Notes under the pieces: generated by a model | Seen by the model: the letters and a program-made list of their open reading frames with translations, nothing else | What the model was told of the DNA's origin: nothing | The model's database searches: none | Assembly: GCA_044375575.1 (NCBI GenBank) | Contig: JBILMJ010000001.1 | Span: forward strand, 62,001-126,000 | Origin: UBA964 sp044375575 | Lineage (GTDB): Bacteria; Pseudomonadota; Gammaproteobacteria; Steroidobacterales; Steroidobacteraceae | DNA length: 64,000 nt | Direction: 5' to 3' | Shown: piece by piece, positions 8,830 to 17,951 of the stretch | Numbering within the stretch: position 1 is the first letter of the stretch | Layout of the letters: the number at the start of each line of letters is the position of its first letter | Position numbers and translations under genes: made by a program

Positions 8830-10224
8830 ATGAGCGCCTATCCCGAGCTCGACCGCTTCCTCGAGCGCCACCCCGACACCCGGCACGTCGATGTCTTCCT
8901 CAACGATCTGAACGGCGTCGAGCGGGGCAAGCGCATCGAGCGCGAAGCCCTCGAGCGACTCTACTCGGAGGGGATGCCGCTCCCGGGATCAATGTTCGCG
9001 CTCGACGTGCTCGGCGGAACCATTCAGGAGAGCGGCCTCGGTTTCGACGAGGGCGATGCCGATCGGCCCTGCAAACCCCTTCCCGGCTCTCTGGTGCCCG
9101 TGCCTTGGCAGCCGGGTGAGGTTGCGCAAGTCCAGGTCGCGATGTTCGAACCTGATGGACGCCCGTTCTTCGCCGACCCGCGACACGTGCTGACTCGGGT
9201 GCTCGATAAATTCCATCGACTCAACCTCACGCCGGTGATCGCGCTCGAGTACGAGTTCTATTTCATCGACAGCGAACGCCTCGAAGGCGGCATGCCGCAA
9301 CCGCCGCCCCTGCCCATCGCAGGACGTCGTGAGTTCCGCACTCAGATCAATTCGATGACCGATCTCAACGAATTCTCGAAGGTGCTCTCGCGCATCGACG
9401 AAGTGGCGCGACTGCAGGGTCTGCCCTCGACGAGTGCGCTGGCGGAATATGGTCCGGGACAATTCGAGGTGAATCTCGAGCATCGACCCGATGCGCTGCT
9501 CGCCTGCGACGAAGCCATGCGATTCAAGCGCGTGGTGCGCAGTGTCGCCCGTGAGCAAGGCTGGGACGCCACCTTCCTGCCAAAACCCTATCGCGATATG
9601 GCGGGCTCCGGTCTGCACGTGCATGTGAGCCTGCTCGATGCCGCAGGTCACAATATCTTTTCCTGCCCCGATCCCGCGGCTGCCGCCGACGATGCGCCCC
9701 ATCACGGTATCGAGAGTCCGGCCTTGCGCCATGCCATCGGGGGCATGCTCGCCACGCTAGCCGACGGCATGGCGATCTGCGCGCCCGGGCCGAACTCCTA
9801 TCGTCGCTTCCGAACCGAAGCCTATGTTCCGCTGATACCGTCGTGGTCCATCAATAACCGCGGCACCGGGGTACGCATTCCGCTGAGCGACGATCGAAAC
9901 CGTCGCGTCGAGCACCGACTCGCGGGAGCCGATGCAAACCCGTATCTCGTCACGGCCTGGGTACTCGCTGGGATCCACCACGGCATCGCCGAGGGAATCG
10001 AACCCAGCGCTCCGATCCGCGGTAATGCCTATCGGGAATCCGGCGAACGCCTGCCGCTGCACTGGGCGAGCGCCATCGAACGCTTTGCGCGCAGCGACTT
10101 CGCCGCGAGCTATCTCGGTCGACCGTTCCGCGATCACTACGCAAAGGTCAAGCAAGGCGAACTCGACGAATTCAACTCCTACCTGACGCCACTCGAGATG
10201 CAGTGGTATCTCGGCGCGATCTGA
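8830..10224 (+). CDS. spuI: Second glutamine-synthetase-family polyamine ligase (SpuI type)
   Basis: This 464-residue glutamine-synthetase-like ligase is a divergent paralogue of the leftward spuB. GS-fold motifs include LEYEFYFIDSE (metal-binding glutamates, about 140-150), a GPGQFEVNLEH segment, GSGLHVHVS, NSYRR near 320 and a RRVEHRLAGADANPYL segment. In Pseudomonas a gene of this type, spuI, is divergent from spuA exactly as here and encodes a gamma-glutamylpolyamine synthetase. Two such ligases in one locus may split substrates such as putrescine, cadaverine, spermidine or diaminopropane; that split is inference. The next gene, an oxidase, follows after 7 bp. Confidence 0.88.
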   Translation: MSAYPELDRFLERHPDTRHVDVFLNDLNGVERGKRIEREALERLYSEGMPLPGSMFALDVLGGTIQESGLGFDEGDADRPCKPLPGSLVPVPWQPGEVAQVQVAMFEPDGRPFFADPRHVLTRVLDKFHRLNLTPVIALEYEFYFIDSERLEGGMPQPPPLPIAGRREFRTQINSMTDLNEFSKVLSRIDEVARLQGLPSTSALAEYGPGQFEVNLEHRPDALLACDEAMRFKRVVRSVAREQGWDATFLPKPYRDMAGSGLHVHVSLLDAAGHNIFSCPDPAAAADDAPHHGIESPALRHAIGGMLATLADGMAICAPGPNSYRRFRTEAYVPLIPSWSINNRGTGVRIPLSDDRNRRVEHRLAGADANPYLVTAWVLAGIHHGIAEGIEPSAPIRGNAYRESGERLPLHWASAIERFARSDFAASYLGRPFRDHYAKVKQGELDEFNSYLTPLEMQWYLGAI

Positions 10225-10231
10225 CCTGCCG

Positions 10232-11539
10232 ATGAGCGCGCATGTCGCCTCGTGGTACGCGTCGAACACGGCGACCACTGCATCGAGACCCGAACTCGCC
10301 CACGACATCGACGCCGACGTTTGCGTCGTCGGCGGCGGCATCGCGGGCTGCTCGACCGCCCTGCACCTCGCGGAGCGCGGTTATCGGGTCGTCCTGCTCG
10401 AGGCCGAGCTCATCGGCTGGGGCGCCTCAGGCCGCAGCGGCGCGCAAGCGATCACGGGCGTCGCCTGCGGACAAAGCAAACTCGAATCTTTGGTCGGCGC
10501 TGGCGACGCACGTCGCATCTGGGACATGACGGTCGAGGCTCTGCAGCTTCAGCGCGCACTCATCGATCGGCACCAGATCGACTGCGATTACGTGGCCGGA
10601 CAGATGCATGTCGCGCTCAAACCGCGCCAGGAAAACGAGTTGCGAGAGGATGTCGAGACCGCCCACACGCGATACGCCTATGACTCCTTGCGCATGGTCG
10701 AGCGCGCCGAAGTACAGAGCCTGATCGCCTCCGATCGATACATCGCCGGCACCTTCGACTCGGCCTGCGGTCACCTTCATCCGCTCAAGTACACCTTGGG
10801 CCTCGCCGCCGCAGCCGAGCGGGCCGGAGCAAAGATTTTCGAGCGCTCGCGAGCACTCGGTTGTCAACGCGCCGCATCGATCTCATCGGCGACCCCACTC
10901 TCGAGTTCTCCCCTGCTCGTTCGCACGGAGCGCGGCGCCGTCCGCTGTCGATCGATCGCGCTTTGCGGGAACGCGTGGCTCGGCCCGCTCGCTCCTGCGC
11001 TAGCCCGCAAGATCATCGGCGTCGGCACCTACATCGTCGCGACCGAGCCACTCGGCGCCGAGCGCGCCGCAGCCCTAATCACCAACAACGCCGCGGTCAC
11101 CGATATCAATTGGGTCATCGATTATTTTCGCCGGTCATCCGATCATCGCTTGCTCTTCGGCGGACGCGTGAGCTATTCGGGACTCGATCCCCTCGGCACG
11201 CGCCGGGCGACGCGCGCCCGGATGCTCAAAGTATTTCCCCAGTTGGCGGACACCAAGATCGACTTTGCCTGGGGTGGGCTCGTCGACATCACCCTCAACC
11301 GAGCCCCGCATTTCGGCCGCCTCGAACCCGACGTCTACTTCGTGCAGGGATTCAGCGGACATGGCATCGCCCTCACCGGCATCGCCGGCAAACTGCTGGC
11401 CGAGGCCATCGGGGGCACTGACGATCGGTTCGATGTCTTCGCACGCATCAAGCATCGGGATTTCCCGGGCGGCACGGCTCTGCGCCGCCCGGCGCTGGTG
11501 CTCGCGATGCTATGGTACCGACTGCGCGATCTACTTTGA
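10232..11539 (+). CDS. pauB: Gamma-glutamylputrescine oxidase (PuuB/PauB, FAD-dependent)
   Basis: This 435-residue DAO/GMC-like flavoprotein would oxidise gamma-glutamylputrescine to the aldehyde, ammonia and H2O2. The dinucleotide-binding site is DADVCVVGGGIAGCSTALHL (about residues 27-46). A second conserved region, GWGASGRSGAQ near 68-78, is characteristic of this oxidase group, and the C-terminal FAD segment is FVQGFSGHGIALTGIAGKLL. The start 7 bp after spuI and the short SWYASN N-terminus fit the family. It forms a two-gene rightward unit with spuI. Its stop codon directly abuts that of the RND pump gene on the other strand, within a TGATCA palindrome. Confidence 0.9.
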   Translation: MSAHVASWYASNTATTASRPELAHDIDADVCVVGGGIAGCSTALHLAERGYRVVLLEAELIGWGASGRSGAQAITGVACGQSKLESLVGAGDARRIWDMTVEALQLQRALIDRHQIDCDYVAGQMHVALKPRQENELREDVETAHTRYAYDSLRMVERAEVQSLIASDRYIAGTFDSACGHLHPLKYTLGLAAAAERAGAKIFERSRALGCQRAASISSATPLSSSPLLVRTERGAVRCRSIALCGNAWLGPLAPALARKIIGVGTYIVATEPLGAERAAALITNNAAVTDINWVIDYFRRSSDHRLLFGGRVSYSGLDPLGTRRATRARMLKVFPQLADTKIDFAWGGLVDITLNRAPHFGRLEPDVYFVQGFSGHGIALTGIAGKLLAEAIGGTDDRFDVFARIKHRDFPGGTALRRPALVLAMLWYRLRDLL

Positions 11540-14500
11540 TCAACCGCCGGCGGCGTGGGACATCAGGCGCGAGAAGAACGGCCTCAACCGTTTCTCCGTG
11601 ATTTCCGCGACGGCCGAATAGGCGGCCGGCACCACGACGAGCGATAACAGCGTCGAGGTGATGAGTCCTCCGATCACCGAAACACCGAGCGGAGTGCGGA
11701 AATTGCCGTCTGCACCAAGGCCCAGCGCGATCGGCAGCATCCCCGCGCCCATGGCAAGAGTCGTCATGATCACGGGTCGGGCGCGTTTGCGACAGGCGTC
11801 GATCAAGGCTTCGTCACGCGACATGCCGGCGCGCTCACCGAGGATGGCGTAGTCGACGATCAGGATCGAATTTTTGACCGCAATGCCGTTGAGCAGCAGC
11901 AGGCCGATGAGAGACGGCAACGACAGCGAGTTGCCCGTCAGCAGCAGCAAGCCGAACGCGCCTCCACCGCACAGCGGGACGGCAGCGAGGATGACGAGCG
12001 GCTGAGTGCCACTGTGGAACAACAGCACCAGCACGATGTAGACCGACGCGATGCCGGCGAGCAACGCGAGCGCAAACCCGACGAAAAGCTCGACGAACGC
12101 CTCGGAGTCTCCGGCCGGCAAGATACGCACGCCCGCGGGTAAATTCTGCATCGCGGGCATATTGCGAACTTTGGCCATGACATCGCCGAGCGGAAGCCCA
12201 TTGAGCTCGGCAGACACCGTCACCGTGCGCTCGCGATTGAGTCGATCGATACGCGCAGGACCACTGCCCTCGGTGATGTCGGCGACGGCCGACAAGGGCA
12301 CTGGTCCACCCTTTCCGGGAACACGAAGCTGACTCAGCACCGCCGGATCCGTGAGCGACGAGCCTGCCAGTTGCACGCGGATCGGCACCTGGCGCTCCGC
12401 CAAATTCAGTTTGGCGAGGCGCTGCGTCACATCACCGCTCGTCGCGATTCGCGCGGCATCGGCGATATCGATCGTGGACACGCCGAGATCGGCTGCGCGC
12501 GCCGGGTCCGGGCGGATGACGATCTCGGGTCGCAGTAAGGCCGCGGTCGTCGACACCGAACCCACCCCCGGGACGGTGCGAATCGCGGCCGCGATTTCTT
12601 GGGCGGCGATCGACAACTGCTCCGAATCTTTGCCCCCGATGGCCATGGTGAGCCGATCGCCCGGGCCCCCTGCGACGAAACTCGCCCGAACACCCGGCAA
12701 CGGCATCAGGGCCTTGCGGACGTCGTTCTCGATCTCGGCGCTGGTTCGGTCACGATCCTCCGCGAATTCCAGAGTCATCGAGATTTTTCGCACCTCGGGA
12801 AAGCTGAGCCCGCCGCCCATGGTTTCCCCGCGCTCGCCACCGACCGTGGTGAAAGTCCGCACCACCTCCGGCACTTCGGCACGCAGGCGAGCACGGACCT
12901 CGGCCGCAACTTCGAGCGAATCGGACAGTCGCGCGCCTGGCGGTAACTCGACCTGCAGCTGCGCTCGAGAGGTATCCGAGGTGGGCACGAAGGTCTTGGG
13001 AATAAGCGGCACGAGCGCGAGGGAGAACACGAACGTCCCCATCGCGAACACGATCACCCGACGTCGATGATGGATGGCGTACTCGACCCAGCGCAGATAA
13101 CGAATCATCAACGGCGAATCCGTCATGGTCTTCGGCTCGCCGCGCATGAAATGCCCCGCCAGCATGGGCGTGAGCAGTCGGGCGACGAGCAAAGAAAAGA
13201 GCACGGCCGCCGCCGCAGTCCAACCGAATTCGCGGAAGAACTTACCGGTGACGCCCGGCATGAAGGCGACCGGAATGAACACTGCCGCGAGCGTGACCGA
13301 AGTCGCGATCACGGCGATGCCGATTTCATCGGCGGCATCGACGGCAGCCTGCATGGGTGGTTTGCCCATCGCGCGATGCCGCGCCACGTTTTCGACTTCG
13401 ACGATCGCATCGTCGACCAACACGCCGATCACGACCGCCAGTGCGAGCAAGGTGAGCAGGTTGAGCGAGAAACCGAGCCAACTCATGACCGCGAAGGTCG
13501 GGATCACCGACAGCGGCAGTGCCAGAGCCGAAATGGCCGTCGCGCGCCACTCTCGCAAGAAAAACCAGACGACGATTACGGCGAGTAGCGCACCTTCGAT
13601 GAGCATCGCCATCGAGGCGTTATACGAATCTTTGGCGGTCTCGACCGTGGACTGAACTTCGGTGAAACGAACTTCGGGGTGCTCGGCCTGCAATTTTTTG
13701 ATGCTCTTTCGAACCCCCTCACCCACCGCCACTTCGCTGGAGCCCGCCGTTCGCCGAACAGAAAATCCGACGACTGGTTTGTCGTCGAGCAACGCGGCCG
13801 CACGCGCTTCCGCAGCACCGTCCGACACGGTTGCTATCGCCGAGAGGCGCACCGTCCGCCCATCGGGCAGATAGATCGGGTAATCGGCAAGGTCCTGCGC
13901 ACTGCGCACGACGGCGACCGTGCGGACCGATTGCTCGGCGCCTCCGGTCTCGGTGCGTCCGCCGGGCCGCTCCACCTGCAACCGCGCCAACTGATTCGAC
14001 ACCGATCCGGCCGTGACACCGAGCGCCTGCAGCGCCTCGGGTCGAAGATCGACCCTCACTTCGCGCTCGACGCCACCCACGCGCGATACCGAGCCCACGC
14101 CCGACACCCCGTAGAGCGCTTTTGCGACCTTGTCATCGACGAACCAGGACAACTCGTCGGGCGCGAGACGGTCTGATTCGACGGCAAATCCGATCAGCGT
14201 CCCGCCGACGAGATTGATGCGCTGGATGACCGGCTCGTTGATGTCTTGCGGCATGTCGCGACGAACCCGCGACACGGCATCTTTGACCTCATCGAGCGCC
14301 TGGTCGATGTTTCGCCCCAACTCGAATTCGATGCGGGTGACCGAGGTGCCCTCGCTCACCGCCGAGTTGATGCGTTCGATTCCGGGGATGCTCGCGATCG
14401 CATCTTCGACGCGACGCGTCACGTCCGTCTCGAGCGTCGAGGGCGAAGCACCGGGTAGCCCGACCGACACTTGAATGGTCGGCAAGGCGATATCCGGTAA

Positions 14501-14608
14501 CTGGGAAATGGGCAACTGCCTCAAGCCCCAAAATCCGGCGATCAAGAGGACGACGAACAACAGGACGGAAGGCAAAGGGTATTGAATACCCCAGCGCGAG
14601 AGATTCAT
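11540..14608 (-). CDS. RND efflux transporter, inner-membrane pump
   Basis: This 1022-residue hydrophobic protein is a proton-driven RND pump of the HAE-1/AcrB group. The start MNLSRWGIQYPLPS and the first span (about 12-28) are standard. The paired aspartates of the proton relay lie in VIGVLVDDAIVEVEN (about residue 400) and the relay lysine in LNGIAVKNSILIVDYA (about residue 920). Two large periplasmic loops separate spans 1-2 and 7-8. It overlaps the adaptor gene by 4 bp (ATGA). No outer-membrane TolC-type gene is adjacent, so the channel must come from elsewhere. Substrates are unknown. Confidence 0.93.
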   Translation of the reverse strand: MNLSRWGIQYPLPSVLLFVVLLIAGFWGLRQLPISQLPDIALPTIQVSVGLPGASPSTLETDVTRRVEDAIASIPGIERINSAVSEGTSVTRIEFELGRNIDQALDEVKDAVSRVRRDMPQDINEPVIQRINLVGGTLIGFAVESDRLAPDELSWFVDDKVAKALYGVSGVGSVSRVGGVEREVRVDLRPEALQALGVTAGSVSNQLARLQVERPGGRTETGGAEQSVRTVAVVRSAQDLADYPIYLPDGRTVRLSAIATVSDGAAEARAAALLDDKPVVGFSVRRTAGSSEVAVGEGVRKSIKKLQAEHPEVRFTEVQSTVETAKDSYNASMAMLIEGALLAVIVVWFFLREWRATAISALALPLSVIPTFAVMSWLGFSLNLLTLLALAVVIGVLVDDAIVEVENVARHRAMGKPPMQAAVDAADEIGIAVIATSVTLAAVFIPVAFMPGVTGKFFREFGWTAAAAVLFSLLVARLLTPMLAGHFMRGEPKTMTDSPLMIRYLRWVEYAIHHRRRVIVFAMGTFVFSLALVPLIPKTFVPTSDTSRAQLQVELPPGARLSDSLEVAAEVRARLRAEVPEVVRTFTTVGGERGETMGGGLSFPEVRKISMTLEFAEDRDRTSAEIENDVRKALMPLPGVRASFVAGGPGDRLTMAIGGKDSEQLSIAAQEIAAAIRTVPGVGSVSTTAALLRPEIVIRPDPARAADLGVSTIDIADAARIATSGDVTQRLAKLNLAERQVPIRVQLAGSSLTDPAVLSQLRVPGKGGPVPLSAVADITEGSGPARIDRLNRERTVTVSAELNGLPLGDVMAKVRNMPAMQNLPAGVRILPAGDSEAFVELFVGFALALLAGIASVYIVLVLLFHSGTQPLVILAAVPLCGGGAFGLLLLTGNSLSLPSLIGLLLLNGIAVKNSILIVDYAILGERAGMSRDEALIDACRKRARPVIMTTLAMGAGMLPIALGLGADGNFRTPLGVSVIGGLITSTLLSLVVVPAAYSAVAEITEKRLRPFFSRLMSHAAGG

Positions 14609-15699
14609 GAGCTCTGACCGTCGACGACCTTGACGATGTCGCCATCGCTCAAGAAGCCTGCTCCTCGAGCAACGACTTTTTCGCCGTCTTTGAGCCCAGA
14701 GCGCACTTCGACGGAATCACCCTGCGGCGGGCCCGAATCGATGCGCCGCTGTAGCACCTTGTTGTTCTCGCCCATGACGAAGACGTACGGGTAGCCATCG
14801 CGAAACACGACGGACTGGCGGGGTATGACGGTGACCTCGGCCTGACCGACCCGCAGACGACCCTCGGCGAACATACCCGCGCGCAGCGCACCGGGTTTCT
14901 CGAGATCGGCGTATACCAGCGCGGTGCGGGTCTGCGGATCGATGGACGGCGAGACGGCACGGATGATGCCCGTGACGACATCACCCGACGGGCCACGCAA
15001 GTCGACGGTTGCTCCGACCTTGATGCGCGTCAGGTCGTTTTCGGACACCTCGGCGCGCCATTCAAGTCGTCCGCGACGGATGAGACGAAGCAGTTCGCCA
15101 CCGCCGGAGACGATTTGTCCCGGCTGAATATTGCGGGCGGAAATCACTCCGGCATCGGGCGCGCGAAGCGTCGCGAACCCGAGGCGTAACTTGGAAGCAT
15201 CGCGTTCGGCCTCAGCAGAGACCACTTGCGCCTCAGCCTTCGAACGATTGGCTCGCAGGACTTCGAAATCATTGGTCGAGATGAGGTTGCGATCGAGCAG
15301 ACTCGCGCCACGCTTTTCCTGGGAGACAGCCAACTCCGCATTCGCGCGCGCTTGCGCAAGACTCGCCTCGGCCTGACGCGCCTGGACGTCGAGCGTCCGC
15401 CGATCGAGTTCGACGAGAGCCTGACCCGCGACGACCTTGTCACCCGGTTCGACGAGCACGTTCGCGACGCGCAGTCCCGCCACCTCGACCCCCAGGGACA
15501 TCTCCTGCCACGCAGCGACCGACCCGGAGGCGACGATTTCGCGGTCGATCTGGCGGCGCTCTGCCGCGACCAAGGTGACGGTCAGCGAGGAGGCCGAAGG
15601 CGCATCGCCGCCACCGCCTCGCGAGCAGGCTGCGAAAGTCAGGACGGACGCCAAGGCGACCGCAACAAGGGGAATTTTTGGGAGGTTCACGGTTCGCAC
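14605..15699 (-). CDS. RND efflux periplasmic adaptor (membrane fusion protein)
   Basis: This membrane fusion protein links the downstream RND pump to an outer-membrane channel. The N-terminus carries a signal with a probable lipobox (ASVLTFAAC). The lipoyl/barrel-sandwich halves flank a helical hairpin (QAEASLAQARANAELAVSQ; SKAEAQVVSAEAERDASK). I place the start at the GTG at 15699 because GAGG lies 8 bases upstream and the signal peptide follows directly, giving 364 residues. The open frame continues to an ATG at 15750 with no ribosome site. The stop overlaps the pump start by 4 bp. The gene follows rlmKL by 68 bp in the same direction. Confidence 0.88.
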   Translation of the reverse strand: MRTVNLPKIPLVAVALASVLTFAACSRGGGGDAPSASSLTVTLVAAERRQIDREIVASGSVAAWQEMSLGVEVAGLRVANVLVEPGDKVVAGQALVELDRRTLDVQARQAEASLAQARANAELAVSQEKRGASLLDRNLISTNDFEVLRANRSKAEAQVVSAEAERDASKLRLGFATLRAPDAGVISARNIQPGQIVSGGGELLRLIRRGRLEWRAEVSENDLTRIKVGATVDLRGPSGDVVTGIIRAVSPSIDPQTRTALVYADLEKPGALRAGMFAEGRLRVGQAEVTVIPRQSVVFRDGYPYVFVMGENNKVLQRRIDSGPPQGDSVEVRSGLKDGEKVVARGAGFLSDGDIVKVVDGQSS

Positions 15700-15767
15700 G
15701 ATACGCACCTCGGACGGGCAGTGACCACGACGCCACCCCCCGACGTCCATGGCCCGGTCAAATGGGC

Positions 15768-17951
15768 CTAACGAATCTCGAAAGCCCGATGGATATCCGT
15801 ATTTCGCGCAAAGTCGGGCGGGATCGTGTCGCGGCTGATGTCGCGCACCGAATGACGCGCCGACAGTGCCTCGTCCAAGCGAAATCTTTGTGCATTGGTC
15901 GAGAAGACCAGGACTCCGCCGGGCGCGAGGACGGCGAGGCAGTCCTCGATGAGCCCCGCGTGATCGCGCTGCACGTCGAACACCCCCTCCATGCGCTTGC
16001 TGTTCGAGAACGTCGGCGGATCACAGAAAATGAGGTCGAAACGTTCGCCGCGCTGCGCAGCGGCCGTGAGCCACTCGCGCACGTCGGCTCGTTCGAAGCG
16101 GTGTCGTGGACCCGAGAAATCATTGAGCGCGAGATTGGCCTGCGCCCACTCGAGGTAGGTCGTCGAGAGATCGACCGTCGTGGTGGACGATGCGCCACCC
16201 GTCGCGGCATACACGGTCGCCGTGCCCGTGTACGCGAAAAGATTGAGGAAACGTTTGCCCGCCGCCGATTCGCGCAATCGCGCGCGAGTGATTCGATGAT
16301 CGAGAAACAAGCCCGTGTCGAGATAGTCCTCGAAATTCACCCGAAAACGCAGCCCACCCTCGCCGACGATGCGGAACTCGCCGCGTTCGTCACGCTTGGT
16401 GTATTGATCGCCTCGCTTGACGCGGCGACGCGTGCGCAGGTGCACGTGGTCAGGCTTGATGTCGGTCGCCACCACGAGACCCGCAAGCGCCTCGGAGCGT
16501 CGCTTGCGAACGGTTTCCTCCGGAATCTGCGCCGGTGCCTGGTATTCCTGCACCACGAGCCAGCGCTCCGACTCGTCCGCCGCCGTATAGCAGTCGATCG
16601 CGAAGGCGTACTCGGGCATGTCGGCATCGTAGAGTCGATAGCAACCGACCCTTTCGCGACGCTGCCACGCCGAGAGTTGCTTGAGGTTCTTGCGAATCCG
16701 ATTCGCGAACATCACCGCGCCCGGTTGCTCGGCGAGCGCAAGGTCGATCTGCGACCCCTGACGCGGACGCAGATCGCGCGCCGACGACTCGCCAACTCGC
16801 AGGCGCAACAATCGGCACTCGAGCGCACCGACGAACACGTTGTGCACGCGGTGTGCGCGGAGCCCGAGCTCGAGTCCGAGCGAGGCGTCACCGCTCAGCA
16901 CGGCGGCCTCCCAGCCCTGAAAACGTTCGCGCAGCACCTGGCCGAGCTCGGCATGCACCGCGCGTGCGGCGGCTTGATCGCCGAGACGAACACCCCACGG
17001 TGGATTCGTGCACAGTAATCCCTTCGGCGTCGGTGGTGCGGCTGTCTCGAGCGCACCAGCTTCGAAAGCCGTGATCTCCGCAACCCCGGCATGCGAGGCG
17101 TTGATCGCGGCATCGCGAAGCAATCTTTTATCTTGATCTCGCCCGAGGAGCCGCAGCCCCCTCGCCTTGCACTCGGCCAACCCGGCAGCCGCTCTCACCT
17201 CCGCGGCCTCGACGAGTCGACTCCAAAGTTCGGAATCGTGCCCCTTCCAGCCGAGAAAGCCGAAGTAACGGCGTCGATGATTGGGGGCGATACCCGCCGC
17301 CATGCGCGCGGCCTCGATCACGAACGTCCCCGCACCACACATCGGGTCGATGAATCCACCACCTCCGGCTGCGATCTCGGGCCAGCCCGCACGCACCAGG
17401 ATGCCGGCCGCGATGTTCTCGCGAAGCGGCGCCTCGCCCGTATCGCCCCGCCAACCTCGACGATGCAAACCCTCACCTGAGAGATCGAGCGACACCGTCA
17501 CCCGAGTCCCTACCGCATGGGCATGCACCCGGACCGACGGCTCGAATGTGGCGATGTCCGGACGCCTGCCGGTTTTTTCACGCAACGCGTCGCAGATGGC
17601 GTCCTTGAGGCGCAGCGTCCCGAAGTGCGTATTGGAGATCGCCGGATGGCGACCGGACCATTCACAGGCGAGCGTGCCCGCCGAATCGATGTGAGCAGCC
17701 CAATCGATCCCCCGCAACGCGGCGTAGATCGCCGCATCGTCCATCGCCTCGAAACGAAGCAACTCGAGATGAACGCGACTCGCCACCCTCGACTCGAGAC
17801 AGATCCGATACGCGACCTCGAGCGCGCCCGTGAACGCCACGGTGTTGCCCCGTTCGCGCACATCGAGTCCGCCGAATTCGACAATCTCGCGCGCGAGCAG
17901 ATCACCGAAACCGCGCGGAACGCTCGCGACGAATGCACGGGTCGTACTCAT
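15768..17951 (-). CDS. rlmL: Bifunctional 23S rRNA methyltransferase RlmKL
   Basis: This 727-residue fused enzyme methylates 23S rRNA G2445 (N2, RlmL half) and G2069 (N7, RlmK half) by E. coli numbering. The N-terminal half has a THUMP region and the TNPPWGVRL catalytic motif (NPPW, about 305-313) after GGGFIDPMCGAGTFVIEAA. The C-terminal half has NLFAYTGTATVYAA (about 575) and the FDLIFCDPPTFSNSKRM motif (DPPTFSNS) of RlmK. I use the ATG at 17951 rather than one 18 codons upstream, because it overlaps the previous stop as ATGA and begins the conserved AFVASVPRG sequence. Confidence 0.95.
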   Translation of the reverse strand: MSTTRAFVASVPRGFGDLLAREIVEFGGLDVRERGNTVAFTGALEVAYRICLESRVASRVHLELLRFEAMDDAAIYAALRGIDWAAHIDSAGTLACEWSGRHPAISNTHFGTLRLKDAICDALREKTGRRPDIATFEPSVRVHAHAVGTRVTVSLDLSGEGLHRRGWRGDTGEAPLRENIAAGILVRAGWPEIAAGGGGFIDPMCGAGTFVIEAARMAAGIAPNHRRRYFGFLGWKGHDSELWSRLVEAAEVRAAAGLAECKARGLRLLGRDQDKRLLRDAAINASHAGVAEITAFEAGALETAAPPTPKGLLCTNPPWGVRLGDQAAARAVHAELGQVLRERFQGWEAAVLSGDASLGLELGLRAHRVHNVFVGALECRLLRLRVGESSARDLRPRQGSQIDLALAEQPGAVMFANRIRKNLKQLSAWQRRERVGCYRLYDADMPEYAFAIDCYTAADESERWLVVQEYQAPAQIPEETVRKRRSEALAGLVVATDIKPDHVHLRTRRRVKRGDQYTKRDERGEFRIVGEGGLRFRVNFEDYLDTGLFLDHRITRARLRESAAGKRFLNLFAYTGTATVYAATGGASSTTTVDLSTTYLEWAQANLALNDFSGPRHRFERADVREWLTAAAQRGERFDLIFCDPPTFSNSKRMEGVFDVQRDHAGLIEDCLAVLAPGGVLVFSTNAQRFRLDEALSARHSVRDISRDTIPPDFARNTDIHRAFEIR

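Noticed and set aside
15678..17018. 446-codon rightward frame across rlmKL
   Set aside because: Antisense to RlmKL, whose catalytic motifs are clear. The translation has no recognised domain.
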